From NCBI RefSeq assembly GCF_000292525.1, contig NZ_AEYF01000026.1, positions 124,001-188,000 on the forward strand: DNA of 64,000 nt, given 5' to 3'. Origin of the DNA: Rhizobium sp. CCGE 510 (GTDB lineage Bacteria > Pseudomonadota > Alphaproteobacteria > Rhizobiales > Rhizobiaceae). Numbering within the stretch: the first letter of the stretch is position 1; the number at the start of each line of letters is the position of its first letter. This document shows, in pieces, positions 7,744-16,327 of the stretch. The notes beneath the pieces were generated by a model that ran no database searches, was not told the origin of the DNA, and saw only the letters and a list, made by a program, of their open reading frames with translations. A program made the position numbers and the translations under genes.

Positions 7744-8394
7744 GTGACCATACCGAGAGCAGCGAAAACCCTGAGGCGGACGCGAATCCAGGAGGAGAAA
7801 GAAGAGCAGATCCTGGAAGCGGCGCTCGACGTATTTTCGGTAAGCGGCTTCCGCGGCTCGACCATCGACCAGATCGCCGAGGTGGCCCGCATGTCGAAAC
7901 CCAACCTGCTCTATTATTTCCGCACCAAGGAAGCGATGCACCGGGCGCTGATCGACCGGGTGCTTTACACTTGGCTGGAGCCGTTGCGCGCCTTCGATGC
8001 CGAGGGCAATCCAGAGACGGAAATCCGCAGCTACATCAGACGCAAGCTGGAGATGGCCCGCGACTTTCCGCGTGAAAGCCGGCTCTTTGCCAATGAGGTG
8101 CTGCAGGGGGCGCCGCATATCGAAGACGAGTTGAAGGGGCCGCTGAAGGAACTGGTCGACGAGAAGGCGGAGGTTATCCGTGCCTGGGCGAAATCAGGCA
8201 AGATTGCCAAATGCGATCCGTACCACCTGATCTTTTCCATCTGGTCGACGACGCAGCACTACGCGGATTTCGACGTCCAGGTCCGTGCCGTGCTGGGGCA
8301 GGAACATTCCGGCGAAGGGCGCTTTGAGGATGCGGCGCGGTTTCTGGAGCAGCTCTTTATCGGCGGGCTGCGACCGGATCGTCTCGAAACCTGA
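7744..8394 (+). CDS. rutR: TetR-family regulator, RutR-like
   Basis: DNA-binding repressor of the TetR family, about 216 residues. The N-terminal helix-turn-helix spans roughly residues 20-65 (ILEAALDVFSVSGFRG, IDQIAEVARMSKPNLLYYF). The C-terminal part has the RutR-type stretch ESRLFANEVLQGAPHI and a long ligand domain. The chosen start is GTG 7744; a TTG at 7717 would add nine residues, and the choice is uncertain. It is divergent from the amidase operon with a RutR-like box between them, and a second related box precedes preT. It is therefore expected to control reductive pyrimidine catabolism in response to uracil or thymine. The stop is two bases from the convergent phytochrome gene. Confidence 0.85.
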   Translation: MTIPRAAKTLRRTRIQEEKEEQILEAALDVFSVSGFRGSTIDQIAEVARMSKPNLLYYFRTKEAMHRALIDRVLYTWLEPLRAFDAEGNPETEIRSYIRRKLEMARDFPRESRLFANEVLQGAPHIEDELKGPLKELVDEKAEVIRAWAKSGKIAKCDPYHLIFSIWSTTQHYADFDVQVRAVLGQEHSGEGRFEDAARFLEQLFIGGLRPDRLET

Positions 8395-8396
8395 GT

Positions 8397-10967
8397 TTAT
8401 TGCCTTTTGTGAAGCGGCACCCGGACCAGGGTGTTCATCACGCCTTCCATCGTATAGGGCTTCTGCAACACAGGCGCGTCGGAATGGCTGTTCGCCTGGG
8501 CAATGCCTTCTCCATAGCCTGTGGCAAAAACGAAGGGCACGCCGTCAGCTGCCAATCGGTCGGCAATGCCGAAACTCGTCTCGTCGCCGAGATTGACATC
8601 GAGAAGCGCCAGATCGAAAGAATGACCGGCCAGGATTTCCATCGCTTCGGCGACAGTTGGCGCCGTTGCCACGTCGGCACCCAGGCGGCGCAGGATGTCC
8701 TCTCCATCCATGGCGATGATCAGATTGTTTTCCACCAACAGTACCTTCAGGCCGGAGAGCGGCTGATGATCGTCGGGGATCGTCTTACGACCGGCCGCGC
8801 CATCCGGAACTGGATCTGGCTGTTCGCTCGTTGCTTTGACGACATACCGCGCCGGAATACAGAAATCCGCTTCGACCCCATCCTTGTTGTAGCGGACTTC
8901 GGCCTTGCCGCCGAGATCGTAGGGAATCGAACGGCGGATGATCGTTGAACCGAAGCCGTGGCGTTTGGGTTCGATGACGGGCGGACCATCCTTTTCGCGC
9001 CAGGCAATGCGCAGATTGCCGTCGTCGTCGCGGTGCCAGCCGAGTTGGACGGTGCCGCTGCCGGTGCCGGACAGGCTGCCATATTTGGCGCTGTTGGTCA
9101 TCAGCTCGTGGAAAACGAGGGCGGCGGTGGAAAAGGCCTGCGGTTCTAAGAGCACGTCCTCGCCGCTCATCTGGATGCGCTGTGCATTTTTCCCGAGATA
9201 GGCGGCGGTCTCGGCCAGCAGCAATTGGCGCAGCGAGGCGGGCGCCCAGTGATCGCGAGTAATCTGGTCGTGGGCACGCGCGAGCGACTGGACGCGGCCC
9301 TCGATCTGGCGAATGTAGTCGCCAACGCTGACCGAGGTCGTCTGCGATTGCCGGATGATCCCGGTGATGAGACTCAATATGTTGCGGACGCGGTGGTTCA
9401 GCTCGGCGATCAGCAGTTCCTGGCGCTCGTTTGCGGTCTGGCGCGCCATGCTGGCCTCATCGGTGAGACGCAGCACCACCTCGATCAGCGTGACGCGGAT
9501 CGTTTCGGCGACACGGCGCTCGGCCGCGGTAAAGGGGAGCGAGCGACCGCGCACCAGTTCTGACCAGGCATCGAAACTCTTGCGCGGCGTCAGCCGCGGG
9601 CCGTTCGGACCATATTCAACCGGCTTGTGCGGGTCGCCGCCCCAGCGGACGGTGCGCACCAACTCCTGGCGGAAAAGCACGACATAATCGCGGGGGGAAC
9701 GCGAGATCGGGATGGCGAGCATACCTGCGACAGCCTCGTCGACCCCGAGATCCGGATAGGTCTCGGCGAGCCTGTCTACGGCATAGATGCGGCCGGCGGC
9801 GTTGCGATTGAGATGGCGAACGAGGGTTGCGAAGCTCTTCTCATCCGGCCCGATGCCGGCAAGCGCCAACCGACCGTTGATCCAGACGCCGATGCCGTCG
9901 GCGGGAATGGCGTCGGCGAGCGCCTCGATCAGCCAGGCCGGATCATCAAGCAGGCTGGCATTGTCGGCGACGGAGGTGAGAAGCCGGTCGGCTATGCGAC
10001 GCGCCTTGGTCTCGTAGTCGAGCGCCAGCCGCCGTTCGCGGCTTTCGAGGCGTGACGCAAACATCTGGCCGAAAAGTTCAGCGGTGGAGCGGCTTTCAGC
10101 CGAGGGCAGGCGCGGGCCGTAATGATGGCAGGCAAACAGACCCCAGAGCTTACCGTCGACGACGATCGATATGGAGAGCGACGCGCCAACGCCCATGTTC
10201 TTCAGATATTCGATGTGGATCGGCGAGACCGAACGCAAGACCGACATGGAGAGATCGAGCGGCTGTCCATGCTCATCGCGTTCAGGAAGGATCGGAACCG
10301 GGACGGCGTCGACATCGGCAATGATGCGGAACAGGTTGCGCAGATAGAGGGCCCGCGCCTGCACCGGAATGTCGGACGCCGGATAGTGCAGCCCGAGGAA
10401 CGAGCCGATGCCGGCCCGGGCAGCTTCTGCCACCACCTCGCCGGAGCCGCCGTCGTCGAAGCGATAGACCATAACCCGATCGAAGCCGGTCAGGGCGCGC
10501 GCCTGCCTTGCCCCGTCGCGAAAGAAAGCCTCCATGGTTTCCGTATGGTCGAGGCGGGACATCATGCTGCGCATAGAGAGGGAGGGGGCGTTGCGCCTAT
10601 CTTCCTGGCAGCGCTCGCCTTCGACGATGACCCCGCCTTCATTCATGTGCACGGCAAGATCGAACCTGTTCTGATCGGGCGTCAGGGCAATGCCGAAAAT
10701 GCGCTCGACGACGTCGGAACCGCGTAACGTGGTCAGCTTGTTGCGGATCGTGTGGAGTGCCTCGGGCGTGATCAGCGAGGTGACAGGCCGGCCGAGCGCG
10801 TCGGGCTGCGCAATGCCGAGGAACTCTGCCAGGTTTGCCGAGGCGCGCGTGACCATCCAGTCCGAGGATATCGCCAGGAGAAAGCCGAAGGGCTGAACCG
10901 ATCCAAGCTGATGGATGGGCTCACGGTCGCAATTGGTGAGATCGACGGGTTCATACGAGCCGCTCAT
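8397..10967 (-). CDS. bphP: Bacteriophytochrome HWE histidine kinase with receiver
   Basis: Red/far-red photoreceptor kinase, 856 residues. Order: N-terminal segment with the biliverdin-binding Cys13, PAS (~20-125), GAF with the PASDIP motif (196-201), and PHY with the tongue motif PRKSF (461-465). These are followed by an HWE-type kinase (phospho-acceptor H525 in AELNHRVRNI, N-box FHELMTNSAKYG, WRE motif) and a C-terminal receiver (~735-850, aspartate in LALLDVNLGD). The receiver on the same chain suggests an internal phosphorelay or self-inhibition. Its ATG overlaps the haem oxygenase stop by four bases (ATGA), so chromophore synthesis and apoprotein are co-translated. No dedicated output gene lies next to it. 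Confidence 0.95.
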   Translation of the reverse strand: MSGSYEPVDLTNCDREPIHQLGSVQPFGFLLAISSDWMVTRASANLAEFLGIAQPDALGRPVTSLITPEALHTIRNKLTTLRGSDVVERIFGIALTPDQNRFDLAVHMNEGGVIVEGERCQEDRRNAPSLSMRSMMSRLDHTETMEAFFRDGARQARALTGFDRVMVYRFDDGGSGEVVAEAARAGIGSFLGLHYPASDIPVQARALYLRNLFRIIADVDAVPVPILPERDEHGQPLDLSMSVLRSVSPIHIEYLKNMGVGASLSISIVVDGKLWGLFACHHYGPRLPSAESRSTAELFGQMFASRLESRERRLALDYETKARRIADRLLTSVADNASLLDDPAWLIEALADAIPADGIGVWINGRLALAGIGPDEKSFATLVRHLNRNAAGRIYAVDRLAETYPDLGVDEAVAGMLAIPISRSPRDYVVLFRQELVRTVRWGGDPHKPVEYGPNGPRLTPRKSFDAWSELVRGRSLPFTAAERRVAETIRVTLIEVVLRLTDEASMARQTANERQELLIAELNHRVRNILSLITGIIRQSQTTSVSVGDYIRQIEGRVQSLARAHDQITRDHWAPASLRQLLLAETAAYLGKNAQRIQMSGEDVLLEPQAFSTAALVFHELMTNSAKYGSLSGTGSGTVQLGWHRDDDGNLRIAWREKDGPPVIEPKRHGFGSTIIRRSIPYDLGGKAEVRYNKDGVEADFCIPARYVVKATSEQPDPVPDGAAGRKTIPDDHQPLSGLKVLLVENNLIIAMDGEDILRRLGADVATAPTVAEAMEILAGHSFDLALLDVNLGDETSFGIADRLAADGVPFVFATGYGEGIAQANSHSDAPVLQKPYTMEGVMNTLVRVPLHKRQ

Positions 10968-11500
10968 GGGACGGCTTCCAGTTCGAGTTGCCCGGCTTTG
11001 AGGAAGAGGTCGAAGATGCTGCGTGCCGCCGAAATGGCGGCGGCGGGATCGTCTAGATCGCTGGCATCGAGACGATCCATGAAGCTCCTCATGGCGCCCT
11101 TCGGGCCTTGAAGGCTGAGGTAGCTGCTGGGCAGGTGATCGGCCACGGTCTTGGCAAGCACGGCGCCGCCGAGTTTGGAGCCTTCAAGCACGTAGAGGGC
11201 GCCCCAGAGCGCTGCCTCGCTGTGCAATGCCGGCGGCGGAAGGGACGGGGGCAACGAATCGCCGAACTCCCGGATATCGGCGAGCAGCCCTTGCGTGCGC
11301 CGTCGTTCCGGCCAGTCGGGCAGCAGGCGGGCAATTCCCGCATCCTCGAGGGCGTCTTCGGACGCAGGTATGACCCGGGCATGTGCCTGCAGGAATGTTC
11401 TATACTGCTGTCTATTGGAGAGATCGAACGTGCCGAAAAGCTTGTCGACCTCGGCGTGGCAATCTGCTGTTTGTGCGCGGAGCACGCTGCGAAGTGACAT
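10964..11500 (-). CDS. bphO: Haem oxygenase for phytochrome chromophore
   Basis: Converts haem to biliverdin IXalpha, CO and iron, supplying the bilin for the co-transcribed bacteriophytochrome. The 178-residue protein belongs to the BphO/HemO haem oxygenase family. The proximal haem ligand is likely His15 in AQTADCHAEVDKLF, and the distal helix region is LWGALYVLEGSKLGG with its flexible glycines. The start is ATG 11500. The phytochrome start overlaps this gene's stop. It could also help recycle iron from haem, but the stand-alone pairing with bphP argues for the chromophore role. Confidence 0.93.
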   Translation of the reverse strand: MSLRSVLRAQTADCHAEVDKLFGTFDLSNRQQYRTFLQAHARVIPASEDALEDAGIARLLPDWPERRRTQGLLADIREFGDSLPPSLPPPALHSEAALWGALYVLEGSKLGGAVLAKTVADHLPSSYLSLQGPKGAMRSFMDRLDASDLDDPAAAISAARSIFDLFLKAGQLELEAVP

Positions 11501-11655
11501 GCGGACCGTGTTCTAGGTGAAATGGCATCTGATGCCGTTCATGGGGATGGCAAATTAGCGATATATTGCAGCATCCTGGTATTTCCAGGGAAACCCATAG
11601 AAAAAACATGGGCTTCTCCTCCTTTTACGTCCGGTTGATTATGAACCGTGCGCTC

Positions 11656-12081
11656 CTATGCGCCGGCGATCGCTTCGCTTTCGAAGGTCAAGCCCTCGTC
11701 GGCCCAGCCGGTCAAGCCGCCGATCATCAGCTTGGCCCTGAGGCCGAGCGTGGCCAGACGAAAGGCGGCCTTGTCGGCGCCGTTGCAGTGAGGACCGGCG
11801 CAATAGACGACAAAGAGGGTGTCCTTTGCCCATTCCGACATGCGGTGCGCGGTCATCTTGCCATGCGGCAGGTTGATCGCGCCCGGTACGTGAGACTGCG
11901 CAAACAGTGCCGGCGAGCGCACGTCGAGGAGGATGAAATCGACCCTGCCGCCGGCAAAGGCGGCGTGGACATCCGAGCAGTCGGTTTCGAAGGCGAGCTT
12001 GGCGGCATAATGGGCGGCGGCAGCATCGGGGGCTGCGGCGGGCAATTCGGCGACGGGGCTTGGCATCGTTTTTCCTTTCAT
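11656..12081 (-). CDS. Rhodanese-like sulfurtransferase
   Basis: Single rhodanese domain in 141 residues. It contains FILLDVRSPALFAQSHVPGA (CH2A-like motif) and the active-site loop YCAGPHCNGADKAA, whose first cysteine is the probable persulfide carrier. The start could be ATG 12081 or 12066 (MPSPVAEL). It is divergent from the FtrA-like regulator gene, 54 bases away. This pairing of a rhodanese gene with an FtrA-type regulator suggests that the regulator controls it, although the signal and sulfur acceptor are unknown. Confidence 0.88.
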   Translation of the reverse strand: MKGKTMPSPVAELPAAAPDAAAAHYAAKLAFETDCSDVHAAFAGGRVDFILLDVRSPALFAQSHVPGAINLPHGKMTAHRMSEWAKDTLFVVYCAGPHCNGADKAAFRLATLGLRAKLMIGGLTGWADEGLTFESEAIAGA

Positions 12082-12135
12082 AGGGCAATTGTCGCCTGGT
12101 ATCGCCGATGCTAGAACTTTGCGAAACTGGCCATC

Positions 12136-13137
12136 ATGACCGATAGCGTAAAGATCATGCCAAACTCATTACCACAGCAGACCAAAGGACCGCTGGTTGC
12201 AGCCCTTGCCTATGACGGGCTCTGCACCTTCGAATTCGGTATCACCTACGAAGTCTTCGGCCTGCCGCGCCCGGAGATGGGCGAAGACTGGTATCGCTTC
12301 TCGGTCTGCGGCATCGAACCGGGGCCGCTTCGCGCCGCCGGAGGGCTGACGGTCGCGGTCGATACGGGGCTGGAGGTGCTCGACGAGGCGGATCTGATCG
12401 TCGTGCCCGGCTGGCGGGCGATCGATGCGCCGGTGCCGGAGCCGCTCGCCGCAGCGCTGAGGGCAGCGCATCAACGCGGCGCGCGCATCATGTCGCTCTG
12501 CTCCGGCGTTGCGGTTCTTGCCGGATCCGGATTGCTTGCCAACCGCCGGGCGACGACACATTGGCGCTATGTGGCCTCTATCGCCGCCCGTTATCCAGAC
12601 ATCGCACTTGACGCCACCGTTCTCTACATCGACGAGGGCAGCCTGCTGACGGCGGCGGGCAGTGCCGCCGGCATTGATCTCTGCCTGCATGTGGTGCGCG
12701 GCGATTTCGGTTCGACAGCCGCAAACAGCGTCGCCCGCCGCCTTGTCGTGCCGCCGCACCGCGAAGGCGGGCAGGCGCAGTTTATCCACGCGCCGGTTCC
12801 AGAGGAACGCGAGGGCGTCCGCCTGAGCCCGCTGATCGAATGGATGCGCGGAAGCCTTTCTGAGGAGCAGCCGATCAGCCTGCTTTCCAAAAGAGCCGGC
12901 ATGAGCATGCGTACTTTTCAACGACGCTTCGAAGCAACGACGGGTCTCAGTGTCGGCGCATGGCTGCTGAAGGAGCGTATGCGGCATGCCCGCGATCTTC
13001 TCGAGAAGGAGCTTGCGGTATCGCTCGACGACATCGCCGTCGCCAGCGGTTTCGGCACGCTGGCGACGATGCGACATCATTTTCGCAAACGGCTGAGCAC
13101 GAGTCCGCATGCCTATCGGAAGTCATTTGGCGGATAG
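12136..13137 (+). CDS. ftrA: FtrA/GlxA-type AraC-family regulator
   Basis: Transcription activator of 333 residues. An N-terminal DJ-1/PfpI-like domain (~20-190) holds the nucleophile-elbow region IMSLCSGVAVLAGSGLL, and a C-terminal AraC helix-turn-helix pair spans ~225-330 (ISLLSKRAGMSMRTFQRRFE and DDIAVASGFGTLATMRHHFR). The ATG is at 12136; 12157 is an alternative. It is divergent from the rhodanese gene, its likely target. The DJ-1-like domain is expected to sense a ligand rather than act as an enzyme. The 3' end is followed by a 9-bp perfect hairpin before preA, which converges on it. Confidence 0.88.
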   Translation: MTDSVKIMPNSLPQQTKGPLVAALAYDGLCTFEFGITYEVFGLPRPEMGEDWYRFSVCGIEPGPLRAAGGLTVAVDTGLEVLDEADLIVVPGWRAIDAPVPEPLAAALRAAHQRGARIMSLCSGVAVLAGSGLLANRRATTHWRYVASIAARYPDIALDATVLYIDEGSLLTAAGSAAGIDLCLHVVRGDFGSTAANSVARRLVVPPHREGGQAQFIHAPVPEEREGVRLSPLIEWMRGSLSEEQPISLLSKRAGMSMRTFQRRFEATTGLSVGAWLLKERMRHARDLLEKELAVSLDDIAVASGFGTLATMRHHFRKRLSTSPHAYRKSFGG

Positions 13138-13174
13138 ACGGGCTGACTCTGCGAACGTTGCCGGCGAGATCCAA

Positions 13175-13201
13175 CGCCGCGGATCAATGTTTTCCGCGGC
13201 G
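13175..13201. terminator. Hairpin between convergent ftrA and preA
   Basis: CGCCGCGGA (13175-13183) and TCCGCGGCG (13193-13201) form a perfect 9-bp stem with a 9-base loop. It sits in the 74-base gap between convergent genes. No strong T-tract follows on either strand, so it may be a weak bidirectional terminator. Confidence 0.45.
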
Positions 13202-13211
13202 CTGCAGATCG

Positions 13212-14525
13212 TTACTCCGCCGCTTGGCGGGCCATCGGGTTGTTCGGGTGCGTCGTCCAGTTGGCGTAGTTCGGGTCGACGGTGCGGCCGGTGCGCTTGT
13301 CGAGGGTGCCGGCGGGAAGCTGCTCCAGGGTGATGCAGTTCTCGACCGGGCAGACGCTGACGCAGAGATTGCAGCCGACGCATTCCTCATCCATCACTTC
13401 GAAATGGCGAACGCCGTTGACGACGTTGGTGATCGCCTGATGCGAGGTGTCCTCGCAGGCGATATAGCAGCGGCCGCATTTGATGCAGGCGTCCTGGTCG
13501 ATCTTCGCCTTGGCGATGTAGTTGAGGTTCAGATACTGCCAGTCGGTGACATTGGGCACGGCGCGGCCGGTGATGTCGTCCAGGCTGCGATGACCCTTTT
13601 CGTCCATCCAGTCGGAAAGGCCCGTGATCATCTCCTGCACGATCTTGAAGCCATAGGTCATCGCCGCCGTGCAGACCTGGACGTTGCCGGCGCCGAGAAC
13701 GAGAAACTCGGCGGCGTCCCGCCATGTGGTGATGCCGCCGATGCCCGAGATCGGCAGGCCGTAGGTTTCGGGATCACGGGCAATTTCGGCCACCATGTTC
13801 AGCGCGATCGGCTTGACCGCCGGGCCGCAATAGCCGCCATGGCTGCCCTTGCCACCGACCGTCGGGTTGGGGGCGAAGTTATCGAGATCGACGGAGACGA
13901 TCGAATTGATCGTGTTGATCAGCGAGACGGCATCGGTGCCGCCGGCCTTGGCGGCGCGGGCAGGGCGGCGGATATCGCTTATGTTGGGCGTCAGCTTGGT
14001 AATGACCGGCATGCGGGTGTACTGCTTGCACCAGCGCACGACCATCTCGATATACTCAGGCACCTGGCCGACGGCGGAGCCCATGCCGCGCTCCGACATG
14101 CCGTGCGGACAGCCGAAGTTGAGCTCGATGCCGTCGGCACCGGTTTCCTCGACCAAGGGCAGGATCGACTTCCACGCTTCTTCCTCGCAGGGCACCATGA
14201 TCGAGGCGATCAGCGCCCGATCCGGCCAGTTCATCTTGACCTGCTTCATTTCCCTGAGGTTGGTGTAGAGATCGCGGTCGGTGATGAGCTCGATGTTGTT
14301 CAGACCGAGCAGGCGGCGGTCGGCGCCCCAGATCGCGCCATAGCGCGGGCCGTTGACGTTGACGACAGGCGGGCCTTCCTCGCCCAGCGTCTTCCAGACG
14401 ACGCCGCCCCAACCGGCCTTGAAGGCGCGTTCGACGTTGTAGGCCTTGTCGGTCGGCGGCGCGGACGCCAGCCAGAACGGGTTTGGCGACTTGATGCCGA
14501 CGAAATTATTGCGGAGATCAGCCAT
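13212..14525 (-). CDS. preA: NAD-dependent dihydropyrimidine dehydrogenase subunit PreA
   Basis: FMN-containing catalytic subunit that reduces uracil and thymine to dihydropyrimidines, the first step of the reductive pathway. It has 437 residues. The N-terminal ~330 residues are a dihydroorotate dehydrogenase-like barrel (LNFGCPHGMSERGMGSAVGQ, with the catalytic-cysteine loop). The C-terminus carries two 4Fe-4S motifs, CIKCGRCYIAC and CVGCNLCVSVCP. It forms an operon with preT after a 15-base gap. PreT delivers electrons from NADH through iron-sulfur clusters. The partner enzymes for steps two and three lie at 4.1-7.4 kb. Confidence 0.95.
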   Translation of the reverse strand: MADLRNNFVGIKSPNPFWLASAPPTDKAYNVERAFKAGWGGVVWKTLGEEGPPVVNVNGPRYGAIWGADRRLLGLNNIELITDRDLYTNLREMKQVKMNWPDRALIASIMVPCEEEAWKSILPLVEETGADGIELNFGCPHGMSERGMGSAVGQVPEYIEMVVRWCKQYTRMPVITKLTPNISDIRRPARAAKAGGTDAVSLINTINSIVSVDLDNFAPNPTVGGKGSHGGYCGPAVKPIALNMVAEIARDPETYGLPISGIGGITTWRDAAEFLVLGAGNVQVCTAAMTYGFKIVQEMITGLSDWMDEKGHRSLDDITGRAVPNVTDWQYLNLNYIAKAKIDQDACIKCGRCYIACEDTSHQAITNVVNGVRHFEVMDEECVGCNLCVSVCPVENCITLEQLPAGTLDKRTGRTVDPNYANWTTHPNNPMARQAAE

Positions 14526-14540
14526 TGTTCATTCTCCCCT

Positions 14541-15902
14541 TCAAGCAACTGCGACAGCCGGGGCGGCTGCTGCAGAGAGGGTGCGATGGATGGATTCAGC
14601 TGCGTCGCGACCATGGGCGACGGCGGAAACCGTGAGATCGTTGCCGCCGAAGACGCAGTCGCCGCCGGCCCAGACGCCATCGAGTGAGGTGTGGCCTTCA
14701 ACATCGACGGCGATACGGCCGGATTCCATGCGCAGCGAACCGAGGCCGGAGGCATCAAAGCTTTGGCCGATCGCCTTGAAGATCTGGTCGGCGGCGATCA
14801 CGCCGGTCTCGCCGGTGCCGATGAGGCGGCCTTCGAGAATCTTGGTATATTCCACCTCGATGGCGGCAACCTTGCCATCCTGCGGCAGGATCGATTTCGG
14901 CGCCAGCCAGTGGCGGATGATGACGCCCTTGGAGCTCGCCAGATCCTGCTCGAATTCCGATGCGTTCATGTGCTCCTTGCCACGACGGTAACAGATCGTC
15001 ACCTCCTCGGCGCCAAGCAGCTTTGCCTGCACGGCAGCATCGATCGCCGTCATGCCGCCGCCGAGGACGACGACCCGGCGGCCGATGGGGATTTCGCTCT
15101 TGTCTTCAGCCTGGCGGAGTGCCGCGATGAAATCGACAGCGTCGTCGACGCCTGCAAGGTTTTCGCCGTCGATGCGCAGCGCGTTGACGCCGGCAAGGCC
15201 GATACCGAGAAAGACGGCGTCATACTGCGCCTGCAGATCGGCGAGCGAAAAATCGCGGCCGAGAAGAGCGCCGTGGCGAACCTCGATGCCGCCGATCGAA
15301 ATGATGTAGTCGACTTCCTGCTGGGCGAAATCATCGACCGTCTTGTAGGTGGCGATGCCGTATTCATTGAGGCCGCCGGACTTTTCCCGGGCATCGTAGA
15401 TGACGACAGTGTGGCCCTTTACGGCCAGACGATGGGCGGCGGCAAGGCCGGCCGGGCCTGCGCCGACGACGGCGATCGTCTTTCCTGATGCTTCGGCCCT
15501 GGCGTAGAACTGCCTGCCGGCCTGCATGGCGGCATCGGTCGCATAACGCTGCAGCCTGCCGATCTCGACGGGCCGCTCTTCGGCAGTGTTGCGCACACAG
15601 GCCTGTTCGCAGAGTTCTTCGGTGGGACAGACGCGGGCGCACATGCCGCCGAGAATGTTCTGGTCGAAGATCGTCTTTGCCGAGCCGATCGGATTGCCGG
15701 TCGAAATCTGCCGGATGAACAGCGGAATATCGATCGAGGTGGGACAGGCCGTCATGCACGGCGCGTCGTAACAGAAATAACAGCGGTCGGCGGCGACCAG
15801 CGCCTCATGATTGTCGAGGCGCGGATGAAGATCGGAAAAATTAGCGTCATACTCGGCGGGCGAAAGCCGGCCGGCATGAATCCCAGTTTCCAGTCGTTCC
15901 AT
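14541..15902 (-). CDS. preT: NAD-dependent dihydropyrimidine dehydrogenase subunit PreT
   Basis: FAD/NAD(P) electron-input subunit, 453 residues, related to the GltD small subunit. The N-terminal cysteine clusters CYFCYDAPC-TAC and CARVCPTEELCEQAC bind iron-sulfur clusters. The FAD motif is VVGAGPAGLAAAHRLA, and a second nucleotide-binding motif, VVLGGGMTAIDAA, follows. The start is ATG 15902, with GAGGGA eight bases upstream. An upstream in-frame start at 15989 would run through the operator region and is rejected. A RutR-like box lies 61 bases upstream. PreT pairs with PreA in the same operon. Confidence 0.95.
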   Translation of the reverse strand: MERLETGIHAGRLSPAEYDANFSDLHPRLDNHEALVAADRCYFCYDAPCMTACPTSIDIPLFIRQISTGNPIGSAKTIFDQNILGGMCARVCPTEELCEQACVRNTAEERPVEIGRLQRYATDAAMQAGRQFYARAEASGKTIAVVGAGPAGLAAAHRLAVKGHTVVIYDAREKSGGLNEYGIATYKTVDDFAQQEVDYIISIGGIEVRHGALLGRDFSLADLQAQYDAVFLGIGLAGVNALRIDGENLAGVDDAVDFIAALRQAEDKSEIPIGRRVVVLGGGMTAIDAAVQAKLLGAEEVTICYRRGKEHMNASEFEQDLASSKGVIIRHWLAPKSILPQDGKVAAIEVEYTKILEGRLIGTGETGVIAADQIFKAIGQSFDASGLGSLRMESGRIAVDVEGHTSLDGVWAGGDCVFGGNDLTVSAVAHGRDAAESIHRTLSAAAAPAVAVA

Positions 15903-15962
15903 TGAAGTTCCCTCATTATTGGTAAACGGCCTGTGAGGGAAAGCGTAACGCAGGTTTAAAAA

Positions 15963-15978
15963 TTTATCAAACGGTAAA
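15963..15978. promoter_or_regulatory. RutR-box-like operator upstream of preTA
   Basis: Read on the minus strand this is TTTACCGTTTGATAAA. It matches the 16-mer upstream of the amidase gene at 13 of 16 positions, and the RutR consensus at 10 of 14 defined positions with the same half-site spacing. A further half-site, TTGGTAAA, lies at 15919-15926. The position just upstream of preT suits a repressor site. Confidence 0.6.
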
Positions 15979-16131
15979 ATTTTGAGCACCTTTTCCTGCT
16001 TGCCCTAAGATAACTATCTGTTTCCTCTTATTAATTTGTACCGGTCGATTTCGCTGAAACGACAGGGCGTGCGTCACCGTCAGGACTTCCAAAAAAAGAT
16101 TCGAAAAAGTCGGATTTTTTTGTTGGAGAAG

Positions 16132-16156
16132 GGAACCAATGCTGGGTGTCGTCGTT
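16132..16156 (+). promoter_or_regulatory. EcfG-type promoter for small RNA
   Basis: GGAAC (16132-16136), a 16-base spacer and CGTT (16153-16156) match the alphaproteobacterial general-stress sigma EcfG promoter exactly. No protein gene lies downstream on the plus strand. About 100 bases further on is a strong terminator, so the promoter most likely drives a small RNA. Confidence 0.8.
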
Positions 16157-16162
16157 ATTGCG

Positions 16163-16286
16163 ATATCCGGATGGTGACCGCATCGACCCAACATGCGCGC
16201 CCCCAACCCACTATCCGGACGTACTCACGGTCCCCTCCCGGTGAGTGAAGACAGCCGGTGCGCCGCCCTCGCACCGGCTGTTTTTC
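16163..16286 (+). ncRNA. Predicted EcfG-dependent small RNA (GsrN-like)
   Basis: A transcript of about 120 bases is predicted between the EcfG promoter and a clear terminator. Both ends are inferred. Possible folds: a long-range pairing of TCCGGAT (near 16166) with ATCCGGA (~16213) enclosing a C-rich stretch (gcgcgcccccaaccc, ~16196-16210); a second hairpin ACTCAC/GTGAGT (16223-16228/16241-16246) with the loop ggtcccctcccg, which resembles an anti-ribosome-binding-site sequence; and the terminator. No reading frame here looks coding. In Caulobacter the sRNA GsrN is likewise under the general-stress sigma and uses a C-rich loop to bind mRNA. Orthology is inferred from promoter, loops and location beside phyR-ecfG, not from alignment. 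Confidence 0.7.
16252..16285 (+). terminator. Strong intrinsic terminator of the small RNA
   Basis: CAGCCGGTGCG (16252-16262) and CGCACCGGCTG (16270-16280) form a perfect 11-bp stem with a 7-base loop, followed by TTTTT. No annotated plus-strand gene ends here, which is why it points to a non-coding transcript. Confidence 0.88.
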
Positions 16287-16327
16287 CGGATACGACGGTT
16301 TGTTTTCTGGTTTGTGTTCCTGGGCTG

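Noticed and set aside
12960..14687. 575-codon plus-strand frame opposite preA
   Set aside because: Overlaps the end of ftrA and the whole of preA antisense; composition typical of a shadow frame.
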